Part shown: positions 8,289 to 17,006 of the stretch, one piece after another
Layout of the letters: the number at the start of each line of letters is the position of its first letter
Position numbering within the stretch: position 1 is the first letter of the stretch
Assembly: GCA_910588225.1 (NCBI GenBank)
Contig: CAJUQT010000013.1
Coordinates: 1 to 64,000, forward strand
From: an uncultured Acetatifactor sp.
Lineage (GTDB): Bacteria; Bacillota; Clostridia; Lachnospirales; Lachnospiraceae
Reading direction: 5' to 3'
DNA length: 64,000 nucleotides
Program-made: the position numbers and the translations under genes
The notes under the pieces: generated by a model
Databases searched by the model: none
What the model was told of the DNA's origin: nothing
The model's input: the letters and a program-made list of their open reading frames with translations, nothing else

Positions 8289-9049
8289 GGAAAATTCTCC
8301 TCTTTTGTATTCTTCTGCTGTAATTCAGGCAGTTGTTTATGTGCATGCCTGCAATGGGAAATTTGCCGCTGATGCGGCATGCGGCCGCGCGGCGAGTAGT
8401 GGAAAGGAACATGCGGGAGTTCTTTTCAACATTATACATGGCCGGGAGGGGGACTGCAAGGGGGGAAGCCGGATATTAAAAAGAGACCTGAATTTGGATA
8501 AAAATGCTTTTCTTCAGACAGAAACCATGCAAAGTACAGAGGATTATGCCGCAATAATCCGAAAATTGATTGATATGGGGAAATGTTTTTCTATAAAATG
8601 TGTGAGATAATACGGGAAAACGACGATCCTGGCAGCATTGAAAACATATCTCGGGAGGAAGGTTATGATTTTTATATTACTGCCCAGCCGGGAAAGTGGG
8701 AGCGGGGACTGAGTGGATTGAACTCTGTAATCTGATTAAGGCAGATGATCCTTCTCCTTTTCCGGTGTTGAGCCAGATTGAGGTCTACGGGAGAAATGTG
8801 CTTTAAATGATTGGTAAAATTCGTGCTTAGAAGTGGAAGGGGATGCCATAGAGAGGCATCCTCTTGTGCTATAGCTATAAGTGTTTGGCCTTTTTTGCCA
8901 GAATTACTCTTGACGAATGGGACAGGGTAGTGTAGGATAATGTTAAGGCACCTAAAAATAAGCCTGGACTTGTAAAGAGTACGGAGAACATTTGGGCGTT
9001 TTGGGGAAGCAGGCGGCAAAGGAAAAAGAATCGGAAGAGAGGATGAGCG
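8289..9049. other. intergenic region holding a decayed gene remnant
   Basis: No intact gene is visible between the CmpB-like gene and the MarR gene. A frameshifted coding remnant occupies about 8527-8806 (separate entry). A 10-bp hairpin with one G-T pair lies at 8838-8847/8855-8864, just after the remnant; it has no T-run, so it is at best a weak terminator. A GC-rich palindromic patch (GCCGC, GCGGCCGC) lies near 8368-8395 in the upstream region of the minus-strand gene. Confidence 0.5.
8527..8806 (+). pseudogene. frameshifted remnant of an unidentified gene (about 90 codons)
   Basis: Three reading frames join into one sensible protein tail. Frame one (from ATG 8527) reads MQSTEDYAAIIRKLIDMGK. 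Near the T-run at 8585-8590 it continues in a second frame through REEGYDFYITAQPGK. Near 8690-8700 it continues in a third frame through VGAGTEWIELCNLI and IEVYGRNVL, with the stop at 8804-8806. Each segment has protein-like composition, while the alternatives stop quickly. I do not recognise the family. The pattern suggests an inactivated gene; two sequencing indels are an alternative. Confidence 0.4.
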
Positions 9050-9493
9050 ATGGAACAGAAGCGGGAATCTCAACATGGATGTGGATGCGGCAGGAAGCTG
9101 TCTTACGAGCATGACAGTCTGTACAGTATGATGCGTGCATGCGGGTATCATCTGTATGTGCGTTCCGGCAGAGAAGCGGGTCAGGGAAGAATCCTGGCTA
9201 TTTTGCTGGATAGAAAGAGCATGACCCAGAAGGAATTACAGGATATCCTTCGGATACAGCCGGGGTCAGTCAGTGAAATTCTCACGAAGATGGAGGAGAA
9301 AGGGCTGATTCGGCGTCAGAGGGATGAAGAGGATCGGCGCAGAAGTGTGATTGCGCTGACGAAAGGCGGCCATGAGGCAGCAGTGCGGCAGGAACAGCAG
9401 GAGGACGGAACACCTACTTTTGCGGCCCTCTCAGAGCAGGAACAGGAAGAAATGAAAAAAATGTTGGCAAAATTGCTTGAAAGCTGGAAATAA
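9050..9493 (+). CDS. MarR-family transcriptional regulator
   Basis: This 147-aa winged-helix DNA-binding protein shows the MarR pattern. Residues about 57-110 contain MTQKELQDILRIQPGSVSEI (recognition helix), MEEKGLIRRQ, and the wing DEEDRRRSVIALT. The N-terminus includes HGCGCGRK, a Cys-rich stretch that could sense metal or redox state, though nothing proves this. It lies 2 nt upstream of an ABC exporter gene and is almost certainly co-transcribed with both exporter subunits. MarR regulators in this position commonly repress their own operon and respond to the exported compound. Confidence 0.9.
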   Translation: MEQKRESQHGCGCGRKLSYEHDSLYSMMRACGYHLYVRSGREAGQGRILAILLDRKSMTQKELQDILRIQPGSVSEILTKMEEKGLIRRQRDEEDRRRSVIALTKGGHEAAVRQEQQEDGTPTFAALSEQEQEEMKKMLAKLLESWK

Positions 9494-9495
9494 AG

Positions 9496-11415
9496 ATGAA
9501 ATTTATATTTTCTTATTTAAAAAAATATCGGTTTATGATTGCCCTGGGTATGTTCATCAAACTGTCGGGGACTGTGGGCGAATTAATGCTGCCCTATGTA
9601 TTGGAGCATTTGGTGGATGATGTGGCGCCGGAACAGAATGTAAAGCTTATTCTTGTCTGGGGAGCTGTTATGCTGCTTTTGGTGATTCTCGTGCGGCAGG
9701 CTAATGTAAAGGCGAATCGGATGGCAATCAGGGTGGCGAAGAGCAGTATCTATGAGATTCGAAGGGATTTGTTCTGGAAATCTGTGAATCTGTCCGGGGA
9801 GCAGCTGGACGAGTTCGGGCTGCCTTCGCTGAATTCCCGGATGACTTCGGATTCCTATAATCTCCAGAGCTTTATTCAGTCCAGTCAGACCATGGGAATC
9901 CGTGCGCCAATCATGCTTATCGGAGGTATCTTTATCACGCTGACCATGGACGTGGGATTGGCTTCCATTCTCTGCATTATGGCGCCGATTCTGATTGTGG
10001 CGGTGGTATGTGTGTCCATGAAGGGAATTCCTCTTTATGGCAGGGTGCAGAAGTCAGTGGATGACATTGTGCGGATTATGAGAGAGAATATTACCGGGAT
10101 TCGGGTGGTGAAGGCGCTTTCTAAGGAAGACTATGAGATGCGTCGTTTTGAGGACGCCAACAGCGAGATGGCCAGGCGGGATATCAAGGCGGGCATTGTG
10201 ATGGCATTGCCGGGGCCTATCATGACATTTATGCTGAATGTGGGTTTGACCATCGTGGTGATTGTGGGGGCCTATCGCGTGAATGGCGGTTTGACTCAGC
10301 CGGGCGTTATTCTGGCTTTCCTGACTTACTTTAACATGATTCTGATGGGGGTCATGGGATTGAACCGTATTTTCATGTTGATGTCGAAAGCCAATGCTTC
10401 CGCTCATCGTATTGCGGCGGTGGTGCAGACGGAGGATGAACTGATTCCCATTCCCTCAGAGAAGGCGGCAGTCACTAACCGGGAAGAATACATTATATTC
10501 GAGCACGTGGGATTCAGTTACGGAAAGAGCGATGATGCCGGGACGGAGAAAGATTCTTTCGGGGAAGAGGGTGCAGGAAAGAAGGATTCCGCCGGAGAAG
10601 AGCAGGCTGGAAAGAAGAAGGAGCTTTCCGGGGAGGAGAGAGCCGGAAACGGGAAGAAAGAAGCTTTCGGAGAAAAGGATGTGGGAATGAAAGCATCAGT
10701 TTCTTCCAGAGACAGGTTCGACGGACTGGAGCGGCAGAAATGTCTGGAGGAGATCGACTTTGCCATAAAGAAGGGCGGAACGTTGGGAATCATCGGAGCG
10801 ACCGGCTGTGGTAAGACTACAATCATCAACCTGCTGATGCGTTTTTATGACGCTGATACAGGGAATATCTTTATCGGCGGGAAAGATGTGCGGGCTTATG
10901 ACAAGGATGAGCTGCATCAGCTTTTCGGTGTCGTGTTCCAGAATGACGTGATTTTTGCAGACTCGCTGAGGGAGAATATTTCTTTTGGGCGGGAAGTAAC
11001 CATGAAGGAACTGAAAGAAGCGGCGGAAGACGCCATGGCGAAGGAATTTATTGAAGATTACGAGGATACATATGATCACCGGGCGGTGGTCAGGGGGGCG
11101 AATTTAAGCGGAGGACAGAGGCAGCGGGTGCTGATTGCGAGGGCGTTGGCGGCGGCGCCGCAGATTCTGGTGCTTGACGATTCCTCCAGCGCATTGGACT
11201 ATCGGACAGATGCCGCGCTGCGCAGGGCAATCCGGGAGCATCATGCGGATACTACCACGATTATCATCGCACAGCGTGTCAGCTCTATCATGGGGCTGGA
11301 TGATATCATTATGCTGGATGAGGGGAAAATCATCGGACATGGCACGCACGAAGAGTTGTTGGAAAGCTGTGCCATGTACCAGGAAATCTACAGAACCCAG
11401 ATGGGGAGTGTGTAA
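9496..11415 (+). CDS. ABC exporter subunit (degenerate-site half) with low-complexity insertion
   Basis: This 639-aa fused TMD-NBD exporter subunit has six membrane spans, Walker A GATGCGKTT (about residue 435), signature LSGGQRQR, Walker B ILVLDDSSSALD, and AQRVSS at the H-loop. The catalytic Glu is Asp and the switch His is Gln, the pattern of the non-catalytic half of heterodimeric exporters such as TM287/288 or BmrC. The partner gene follows 46 nt downstream and has complementary changes. Unusually, about 65 charged, repetitive residues (about 344-410, with GEE-AGKK-like repeats) are inserted between the A-loop strand (GFSYG) and the first core strand of the NBD. The substrate is unknown; drug or peptide export is typical. 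Confidence 0.93.
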   Translation: MKFIFSYLKKYRFMIALGMFIKLSGTVGELMLPYVLEHLVDDVAPEQNVKLILVWGAVMLLLVILVRQANVKANRMAIRVAKSSIYEIRRDLFWKSVNLSGEQLDEFGLPSLNSRMTSDSYNLQSFIQSSQTMGIRAPIMLIGGIFITLTMDVGLASILCIMAPILIVAVVCVSMKGIPLYGRVQKSVDDIVRIMRENITGIRVVKALSKEDYEMRRFEDANSEMARRDIKAGIVMALPGPIMTFMLNVGLTIVVIVGAYRVNGGLTQPGVILAFLTYFNMILMGVMGLNRIFMLMSKANASAHRIAAVVQTEDELIPIPSEKAAVTNREEYIIFEHVGFSYGKSDDAGTEKDSFGEEGAGKKDSAGEEQAGKKKELSGEERAGNGKKEAFGEKDVGMKASVSSRDRFDGLERQKCLEEIDFAIKKGGTLGIIGATGCGKTTIINLLMRFYDADTGNIFIGGKDVRAYDKDELHQLFGVVFQNDVIFADSLRENISFGREVTMKELKEAAEDAMAKEFIEDYEDTYDHRAVVRGANLSGGQRQRVLIARALAAAPQILVLDDSSSALDYRTDAALRRAIREHHADTTTIIIAQRVSSIMGLDDIIMLDEGKIIGHGTHEELLESCAMYQEIYRTQMGSV

Positions 11416-11461
11416 GGAACTGCCCGGATAAGCGGCAGTTTCTGAACGGAAAGGAAAGAAT

Positions 11462-13231
11462 ATGGCAGCCAGAGATTCAATCAGGAAAAAACCGAAGGAC
11501 ACCCGAGGGACATTCATACGGCTGATTGCTTATATTGGAAGATACAAATGGATTCTTGTGCTGGTATTTGCACTGTGCTTTACCAGTAATATCCTGGCGC
11601 TGCTGGGACCCAGTCTGGCCGGTGCGGCCATTAATGAGGCAGCGGCCGGTGCAGGAAAGGTAAATTTTGAGAGAGTATTTTATTATGCTTTCAGGATGCT
11701 GTTCTGCTATGTGGTATCTTCCCTGATAACGATATCCATCAATATTATCATGATGTGTGTCAGCAAGGGAATCGCAAAGGGAATGCGGAAGGATGTGTTT
11801 GATAAACTGATGCGGATGCCGGTGGGGTATTTTGACCGCAATCAGGCCGGGGATATTATCAGCAGAGTGTCCTATGATATCGATGTGGTAAGTACCTGTC
11901 TGGCCACGGATGTGGTTCAGATTCTTACAAGCTTTGTGACAGTAATCGGTTCCTTCAGCATGATGCTTTATATCTCGCCGATACTGGCAGTAGTGGTGGC
12001 GGTTACAATTCCGGCAGCCGTCATATATGTGACGAATATCCGTAAGATTACACAGCCCAGATATGCGAAGCGTTCTCAGAATTATGGTATTATGAATGGC
12101 TTTGTGGAAGAAATGTTTTCCGGACAGAAGACGATCATGGCTTATGCGTATGAGAACAGGGTGGCCGAAAATTTTGACAGAGTGAATCAGAATGCGGCGG
12201 ACGCCTATTACAACGCGGATTATTATGGAATGACCATGGGGCCTACTGTGAACTCCATCAATAATCTGGGCCTTACTTTGATTGCCGTATTCGGCTCCTT
12301 TCTGTATATGGGCGGGCGGATTTCTCTGGGACAGATTTCTTCCTTTGTATTGTATTCCCGGAAGTTCTCCGGTCCCATCAATGAGATTGCCAATATTACA
12401 AATGAGCTGTATTCCGCACTGGCGGCAGCGGAGAGAGTATTTGGTCTGCTGGACGAGGAGGAAGAGCCGAAGGATCGGGAGCGGGCGGAAGAGCTGGAGG
12501 ATGCAAAAGGGAATGTGGCGCTGGAGAACGTCTCCTTCGGCTATGAGAAGGCGAAGACCATTATTCACAATCTGAATCTCAATGCGGACGCAGGAAAGCT
12601 GGTGGCTATTGTGGGGCCTACCGGTGCCGGCAAGACGACAATTATCAATCTGCTGATGCGGTTCTATGATGTGGATGAGGGAAGCATTCTGGTGGAGGGA
12701 AAGGACAGCAGAGACTATACAAGGAGAAGCCTGAGGGCCGCCTATGCCATGGTGCTTCAGGATACCTGGGTGTTCAAGGGGAGCATTTTCGACAATATTG
12801 CCTATGGCAGGGAAGGGGCTACCATGAAAGAGGTGGTGGCTGCGGCAAAAGCAGCACACATTCATTCCTTTATCATGCGTCTGCCGCAGGGTTATGAGAC
12901 CATCATCAGTGAAGATGGCGGGAATATTTCAAAAGGACAAAAGCAATTGCTGACCATTGCCCGGGCTATGCTCTATGATGCGAAGATGCTGATTCTGGAC
13001 GAAGCCACTTCCAATGTGGATACCAGTACTGAGAGAAGGATTCAGAAGGCTATGAGGGAGCTGATGAAGGACAAGACCTGCTTTGTGATTGCCCATCGTC
13101 TCTCCACTATTCAGCATGCGGATAACATTTTGGTGGTGAACCACGGGGATGTGGTGGAGCAGGGGAATCATGAGAGTCTGATGGCACGGAAGGGATTTTA
13201 TTACAGACTTTATGCGTCGCAGTTTGAGTAA
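11462..13231 (+). CDS. ABC exporter subunit (catalytic half)
   Basis: This 589-aa TMD-NBD subunit has six N-terminal spans, Walker A GPTGAGKTT (about residue 385), a degenerate signature ISKGQKQL (about 488), intact Walker B MLILDEATSNVD and H-loop IAHRLST. It therefore supplies the intact Walker B and His, while the upstream subunit supplies the intact LSGGQ signature. Together they form one consensus and one degenerate ATP site, as in heterodimeric type IV exporters. It follows the upstream gene closely and has an AAAGGAAAGAAT site before the ATG. Multidrug or metabolite efflux under the MarR regulator is the likely role. Confidence 0.93.
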   Translation: MAARDSIRKKPKDTRGTFIRLIAYIGRYKWILVLVFALCFTSNILALLGPSLAGAAINEAAAGAGKVNFERVFYYAFRMLFCYVVSSLITISINIIMMCVSKGIAKGMRKDVFDKLMRMPVGYFDRNQAGDIISRVSYDIDVVSTCLATDVVQILTSFVTVIGSFSMMLYISPILAVVVAVTIPAAVIYVTNIRKITQPRYAKRSQNYGIMNGFVEEMFSGQKTIMAYAYENRVAENFDRVNQNAADAYYNADYYGMTMGPTVNSINNLGLTLIAVFGSFLYMGGRISLGQISSFVLYSRKFSGPINEIANITNELYSALAAAERVFGLLDEEEEPKDRERAEELEDAKGNVALENVSFGYEKAKTIIHNLNLNADAGKLVAIVGPTGAGKTTIINLLMRFYDVDEGSILVEGKDSRDYTRRSLRAAYAMVLQDTWVFKGSIFDNIAYGREGATMKEVVAAAKAAHIHSFIMRLPQGYETIISEDGGNISKGQKQLLTIARAMLYDAKMLILDEATSNVDTSTERRIQKAMRELMKDKTCFVIAHRLSTIQHADNILVVNHGDVVEQGNHESLMARKGFYYRLYASQFE

Positions 13232-13450
13232 GGCAGCTGGAAGAGCGTGAAGATATGTGACGAATCTGCTTTATGTCAGGCTGATATGAGAAAAGAGCAG
13301 ATTATGGCCGATGGTTTGTAAGGAACAGGTAACTGCCGAGCGAATTGGCCTGCCATAGAAGAACCGTAACAGAGCCGATAAAAAAGAGAGTGGTTATTAC
13401 AAGGCTGTGAAACTTGCGGGAAATCATATGAACAGAAAGAGAAAAAAGTT

Positions 13451-14074
13451 ATGATGAAATTGCTATATGGAACGGGAAATGCCGCAAAGCTGGAGGTTAT
13501 GCGAAACAGGCTGGCGGAGCTGGATGTGGAAATCCTGGGTTTGCAAGAGTTGGACAGAGAAATTCCGGAGGTGAAGGAGGATGGAGCCACGCCTCTGGAA
13601 AATGCCAGGATGAAGGCGCTTGCTTATTATGAGGCTTTCGGGATGCCGGTATTTTCCTGTGACAGCGGATTGTATTTTGAGGGAGTACCGGAAGAAATCC
13701 AGCCAGGCGTCCATGTGAGAACGGTAAACGGGAAATACCTGACAGACGATGAAATGCTGGTATATTACATTGGGCTGGCGAGAAAATACGGAGATCTGAA
13801 GGCCAGATATCGGAATGCCATCTGCCTGGTGACAGACAGGGACCATGTGTATGAGTCCATGGCGGAAAGCCTGGCCAGTCAGCCATTTTTGCTGACAGCA
13901 TGCCCGCATTCAAAAGTTCGGCACAAGGGCTTTCCTTTGGACAGCTTGTCTGTGGATGCTGAGACAGGAATGTATTTTTACGATCTGGAGGAAGGGCAGG
14001 TGGATCGGGTCGCTGTGGAGGACGGATTTCTGCAGTTTTTCCAGGAAGTATTATGTGAATATGGCAGACTGTGA
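13451..14074 (+). CDS. HAM1/RdgB-like non-canonical purine NTP pyrophosphatase
   Basis: This 207-aa protein begins with KLLYGTGNAAKLEVMR, the TGN-x-K nucleotide-binding start of the Ham1/RdgB family, followed by PLENARMKALAYYEAFG and SCDSGLYF, the family acidic active-site segment. Members hydrolyse dITP and XTP to monophosphates and keep deaminated purines out of DNA. The C-terminal half (SKVRHKGFPLDSLSVD) is more divergent than in canonical RdgB, where SHR-type motifs are expected, so a related NTP-pyrophosphatase activity is possible. It stands alone behind a 219-bp gap with no visible promoter motif. ATG codons at 13451 and 13454 are equally possible starts. Confidence 0.8.
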   Translation: MMKLLYGTGNAAKLEVMRNRLAELDVEILGLQELDREIPEVKEDGATPLENARMKALAYYEAFGMPVFSCDSGLYFEGVPEEIQPGVHVRTVNGKYLTDDEMLVYYIGLARKYGDLKARYRNAICLVTDRDHVYESMAESLASQPFLLTACPHSKVRHKGFPLDSLSVDAETGMYFYDLEEGQVDRVAVEDGFLQFFQEVLCEYGRL

Positions 14075-14126
14075 GCCTTTGTATGTTATAGGAGATTGTT
14101 ATTGTATTTGCTGATTTTGCAGAAAT

Positions 14127-14154
14127 TCAGGCCGTGAAGCTCAGGCCGTGAAGC
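14127..14154. repeat. tandem duplication of 14 bp
   Basis: TCAGGCCGTGAAGC occurs twice back to back at 14127-14140 and 14141-14154, in the gap after the HAM1-like gene. No function is apparent; it is probably a slippage duplication. Confidence 0.7.
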
Positions 14155-14212
14155 AGAAATCAGTGTACAGGAAAGGCTGGTGGAAGCGAGTGGGGATTCC
14201 ACGGGATTTCAT

Positions 14213-14265
14213 CAGAAAAGAGGCCTGTCATACCGGGAAATTGGATGCAGGGTATGACAGGTCTC
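14213..14265 (-). terminator. rho-independent terminator (minus strand)
   Basis: A 15-bp stem with one G-T pair (14220-14234 with 14251-14265) surrounds a 16-nt loop. Read on the minus strand it is followed by TTTTCTG. It lies 7 nt past the end of the GDPD remnant and would end the MFS-GDPD transcript. Confidence 0.75.
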
Positions 14266-14271
14266 GAAAAT

Positions 14272-14472
14272 TTATGATGGAATAAAATTTTCAAATATGG
14301 GAAGTACACCTTCGTCTTCCAACTGACTCATGATTTCAGGGCTTCTCACTGTCCATCCGGCTTCGCGGACTTTGTAAAGCTTTTTCATTAACCGCAGGCT
14401 TAAACAGGAGCGGTCTTCATGGTTGAAGGCGATAAAGTCCGGGCGGGTGAAGAAGGTGGTCATTTCTGCTGT
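14272..14472 (-). pseudogene. C-terminal remnant of a glycerophosphodiester phosphodiesterase
   Basis: The 63-residue frame contains PDFIAFNHED, GWTVRSPEIM and PIFENFIP, the closing strands of a GDPD TIM barrel (the GWTV/IFENF pattern at the end of these enzymes). A functional GDPD has about 230 or more residues with N-terminal HR and E-x-D catalytic motifs, which are absent. The sequence upstream is the end of the MFS gene, in the same frame beyond its stop, so the N-terminal part has been deleted. An intrinsic terminator follows. The fragment is unlikely to be active. Confidence 0.65.
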
Positions 14473-15362
14473 TTAGTCATCCATAGCCTCAAAGGCTTCC
14501 AGTCCTTTTTTAGCCTCCGCCTTACTGTCGCCGTGCCGTACAAAACACATAGTGACGAAGCTGAGAAGGACGAAGACAGCGGCATAAGGGAAGAGAACAG
14601 GATACCCCAGCGTCTTCATCAGGGAGCCGGCCAGCACAGGGGTGATTACCTGAGCTATCATAGAAGCCGTATAGTAAAAACCGGTAAACTTTCCTACATC
14701 GCTGCCCCGGCACATCTCCACTACCATAGGAAGAGAATTGACATTGATGGCCGCCCAGGCAAGGCCTACCAGGGCAAAGACCACGAACATGACGGCGTTG
14801 ATGGAGGAGAAGCGGGTAGTCAGGAAGAAACCGGCGATAAAGCAGGATGCTAACAGGATAATGCCGGCCAGGATGGTTTTCTTACGGCCGAATTTCGAGG
14901 CGACAATACCGATAGGAATAAAGGAAACAATGGCACCGCCGGTGGCAATCAGCAGACAGTTTGAGGCACCGCCCAGCCCCTCGCCCATAACCTGAGAGAC
15001 ATAGGTGGTAAACCAGGTGGTGACGGCATTATAGCCGATAAACCACAGCGCAATGGAAGTCAGCAGAAGAATGAGACTGCGTTTTACAGGAGCAGGCAGA
15101 ATCTCACTTCCGCTGCCGTCATCTTCGGCCAGATTCCACTCCGGATGAACCTGTTCCAGCTTCTTATTCTCAGCTGCCAGTTCCGGTTCCCGGATGGTAA
15201 AAAGCAATGTGACGATAGCGATTACCATAATGGCAGAAACCACCAGAAACAATGGCTGGTAATTCACATGGGTCAGGTCTGCTACTTTGGAGGTAGGATA
15301 CAAAACAGCAGCGACACCCAGATAAAGGACACCGCCCACGGCCCCCATCAGTGCAACAGCTC
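14473..15362 (-). pseudogene. MFS transporter lacking its N-terminal part
   Basis: The open frame of 291 codons (14473-15348) begins inside a transporter. Roughly eight membrane spans remain. The segment IPIGIVASKFGRKKTIL is a classic MFS loop motif, and the family resembles SLC45/GPH-like sugar transporters. Coding sense continues upstream of the ATG through AVAL and then meets a stop at the boundary with the recombinase element near 15360. A normal MFS protein has about 12 spans and 430 or more residues, so the first four spans are missing. No matching N-terminal part is visible beyond the element at 16760. Inactivation by insertion plus deletion is inferred. Confidence 0.75.
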
Positions 15363-15427
15363 AGACAGGGTATTAAACTGTTACACTCTTTCTTTTATTA
15401 TAACAGGAAAATCTGTTTATTGTACAG

Positions 15428-15465
15428 AAAAAGTTCGCCTTAGTGACATATAAAGCGAACTTTTT
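15428..15465. repeat. 11-bp inverted repeat upstream of the recombinase
   Basis: AAAAAGTTCGC (15428-15438) and GCGAACTTTTT (15455-15465) form a perfect inverted repeat with a 16-nt loop. The terminal T-run makes it terminator-like in both directions. It could insulate the recombinase gene from transcription of the MFS side or serve as a binding site. The rest of 15466-15719 is AT-rich with no gene visible. Confidence 0.6.
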
Positions 15466-15719
15466 GTTATAACTTTTATTATATTATATTTTTTTTCGCC
15501 ATATTGCAAGTAAAATCTGCTTTTTTGCTTTTTTTGGAAAATCTGTTAACATGATGGCGGATATCATCAAATATTTGTGACAGATTTCGGGATTTTTACA
15601 ATTCTTCCCGTGCAGCCGATCGCATTACCATATATAAAAGTTGAGGGTTTTCTATAATTGATGCAACCATATCCGGTATAATTTTATTCACATTAAATTC
15701 AAAGGAGAAATTCAGGAAT

Positions 15720-16733
15720 ATGAAAAATGAGAGTAAATCAACATGGCCAGGTAAAACAATATTAGAAGAAGCAGGCTTTCAGGCAATGCAGTTCGAACTG
15801 TATAACGACGATAATGCCGCGTGCTGCAGAACATTGAAAGATCTATGCTTTACATGGCTGCAAAGATGCTATGAAACTGTGAAAAAGAGTACATATTGTG
15901 GCTACAATTATTGCATTAACTCACATGTTCTTCCGTTTTTCGGAGAAATTTTACTGGAAGATATGGATGGAACAAGAATATTAGCTTTTGTTGGCAAACT
16001 ACAGCAAAAGAAGCTGGCAGACACAACAGTGTATTCCGTTCTTGCGACATTTAAACTTGCTTTAAAATATGGCATACGTATAAAATTGGTGGACAGCAGA
16101 CTTTTAGAGTACTGCAGTGTCAGCTGTCGAAGAGCGGAATCAAAAATACTGACTTTACAGGAAAGTAATCAGATGAAGGAATATCTGCTGGAAGAAAACA
16201 CAGTATTTGCCATTGCTATTCTGCTCTGCCGTGGTACAGGGATTCGGTTGGGCGAGCTATGTGGCTTAAAATGGGAAGATATAGATTTTTCTACCAACAC
16301 TTTTCGAATCAGACGTACCATATCGCGTATCACAAATCCGCATGTTTCTGAGAATCAGCCCAAAACAGTGATTTATATTCGTGCTCCGAAATCCAACACT
16401 TCTGCAAGAGAAATCCCGATACCGCAATATCTGGTAAAACCGTTGAAAGGCCTGAGGAAAGACGCAGAGTGCTATCTGCTTACCGGGCGCCTTACCTGTA
16501 CAGAGCCACGCAATGTACAGAAAAAATTTAAAACCATACTAAAACACTGTGCTATGAAAGACTACAATTTTCATGCCATGCGCCATGGCTTTGCCACGGC
16601 CTGTCTGGAAAATGGAGTGGACTGTAAAACGGTATCTTCCATTCTGGGACATGCATCTATACGCACTACCATGGAATTCTATGTCCACACATCCATGCGC
16701 CAGAAAGCGAACTGCATTAACTCCATTGAATAA
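15720..16733 (+). CDS. tyrosine recombinase/integrase
   Basis: This 337-aa site-specific recombinase has an N-terminal SAM-like core-binding domain (about 40-130). Its catalytic domain shows GTGIRLGELCGLKW (first Arg, about residue 176), HAMRHGFATACL (His-x-x-Arg, about 285), ILGHASIRTTMEFYVH (His and the Tyr nucleophile, about 310-322). All R-H-R-H-Y residues appear present, so it should be active. The composition is AT-rich relative to neighbours and it stands alone without excisionase or cargo. AAAGGAG lies about 13 nt before the ATG. It probably acts on the att-like repeats that flank it. A role as a Xer-type resolvase is less likely because no dif-like site is visible. Confidence 0.92.
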   Translation: MKNESKSTWPGKTILEEAGFQAMQFELYNDDNAACCRTLKDLCFTWLQRCYETVKKSTYCGYNYCINSHVLPFFGEILLEDMDGTRILAFVGKLQQKKLADTTVYSVLATFKLALKYGIRIKLVDSRLLEYCSVSCRRAESKILTLQESNQMKEYLLEENTVFAIAILLCRGTGIRLGELCGLKWEDIDFSTNTFRIRRTISRITNPHVSENQPKTVIYIRAPKSNTSAREIPIPQYLVKPLKGLRKDAECYLLTGRLTCTEPRNVQKKFKTILKHCAMKDYNFHAMRHGFATACLENGVDCKTVSSILGHASIRTTMEFYVHTSMRQKANCINSIE

Positions 16734-16774
16734 AAGTTGTAACAGTTCAGACACCAATGTCATCTAGCTAAGCA

Positions 16775-16808
16775 TTAGGTTAGATTCCGCTATGGGGGTC
16801 TAACCTAA
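16775..16808. repeat. 10-bp inverted repeat downstream of the recombinase
   Basis: TTAGGTTAGA (16775-16784) and TCTAACCTAA (16799-16808) are perfectly complementary, with a 14-nt loop. There is no T-run on either side, so it is not an ordinary terminator. Its position just outside the right att-like end suggests a protein-binding or recombination-related site. The rest of 16734-17006 has no gene. Confidence 0.6.
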
Positions 16809-17006
16809 ATTATTATAAAAATATACCCAAAGGGATTGACAAAAACGCCAAAATGTGCGTCCGCGCGCACTATTGATGAATTTTAGAGGTAGTGAGCGCG
16901 GCCCTTGAAATTGAAGACAGAAACATCAATCCAATTCCACATCTTATATTATGTATATCTCTCCATCGGAAAATTAAATGGAAATCAAATCCGGACAAAG
17001 TGCACC

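Larger units (their letters stand above)
15353..16760 (+). mobile_element. solo tyrosine-recombinase mini-element with att-like ends
   Basis: An AT-rich segment of about 1.4 kb abuts the broken MFS gene and carries one recombinase gene. The left end (15353-15385) has GCAACAGCTCAGACAGGG and then AAACTGTTACA. The right end, just after the recombinase stop, has TGTAACAGTTCAGACA (16738-16753). Both ends share AACAG-Y-TCAGACA. Joining the right end to the left end would give TGTAACAGTT and AACTGTTACA as perfect inverted arms. A similar complete site without a recombinase lies at 26191-26228. No cargo is present. Element boundaries and mobility are inferred from these repeats. Confidence 0.5.

Noticed and set aside
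7731..8372. 213-codon plus-strand frame opposite the CmpB-like gene
   Set aside because: Antisense shadow of a membrane protein gene, rich in Gln, Ala and His, with no motif.
11477..12865. 462-codon frame antisense to the second ABC exporter gene
   Set aside because: It is the complement of a gene with clear ABC motifs; His/Ile-rich composition is typical of an antisense shadow.
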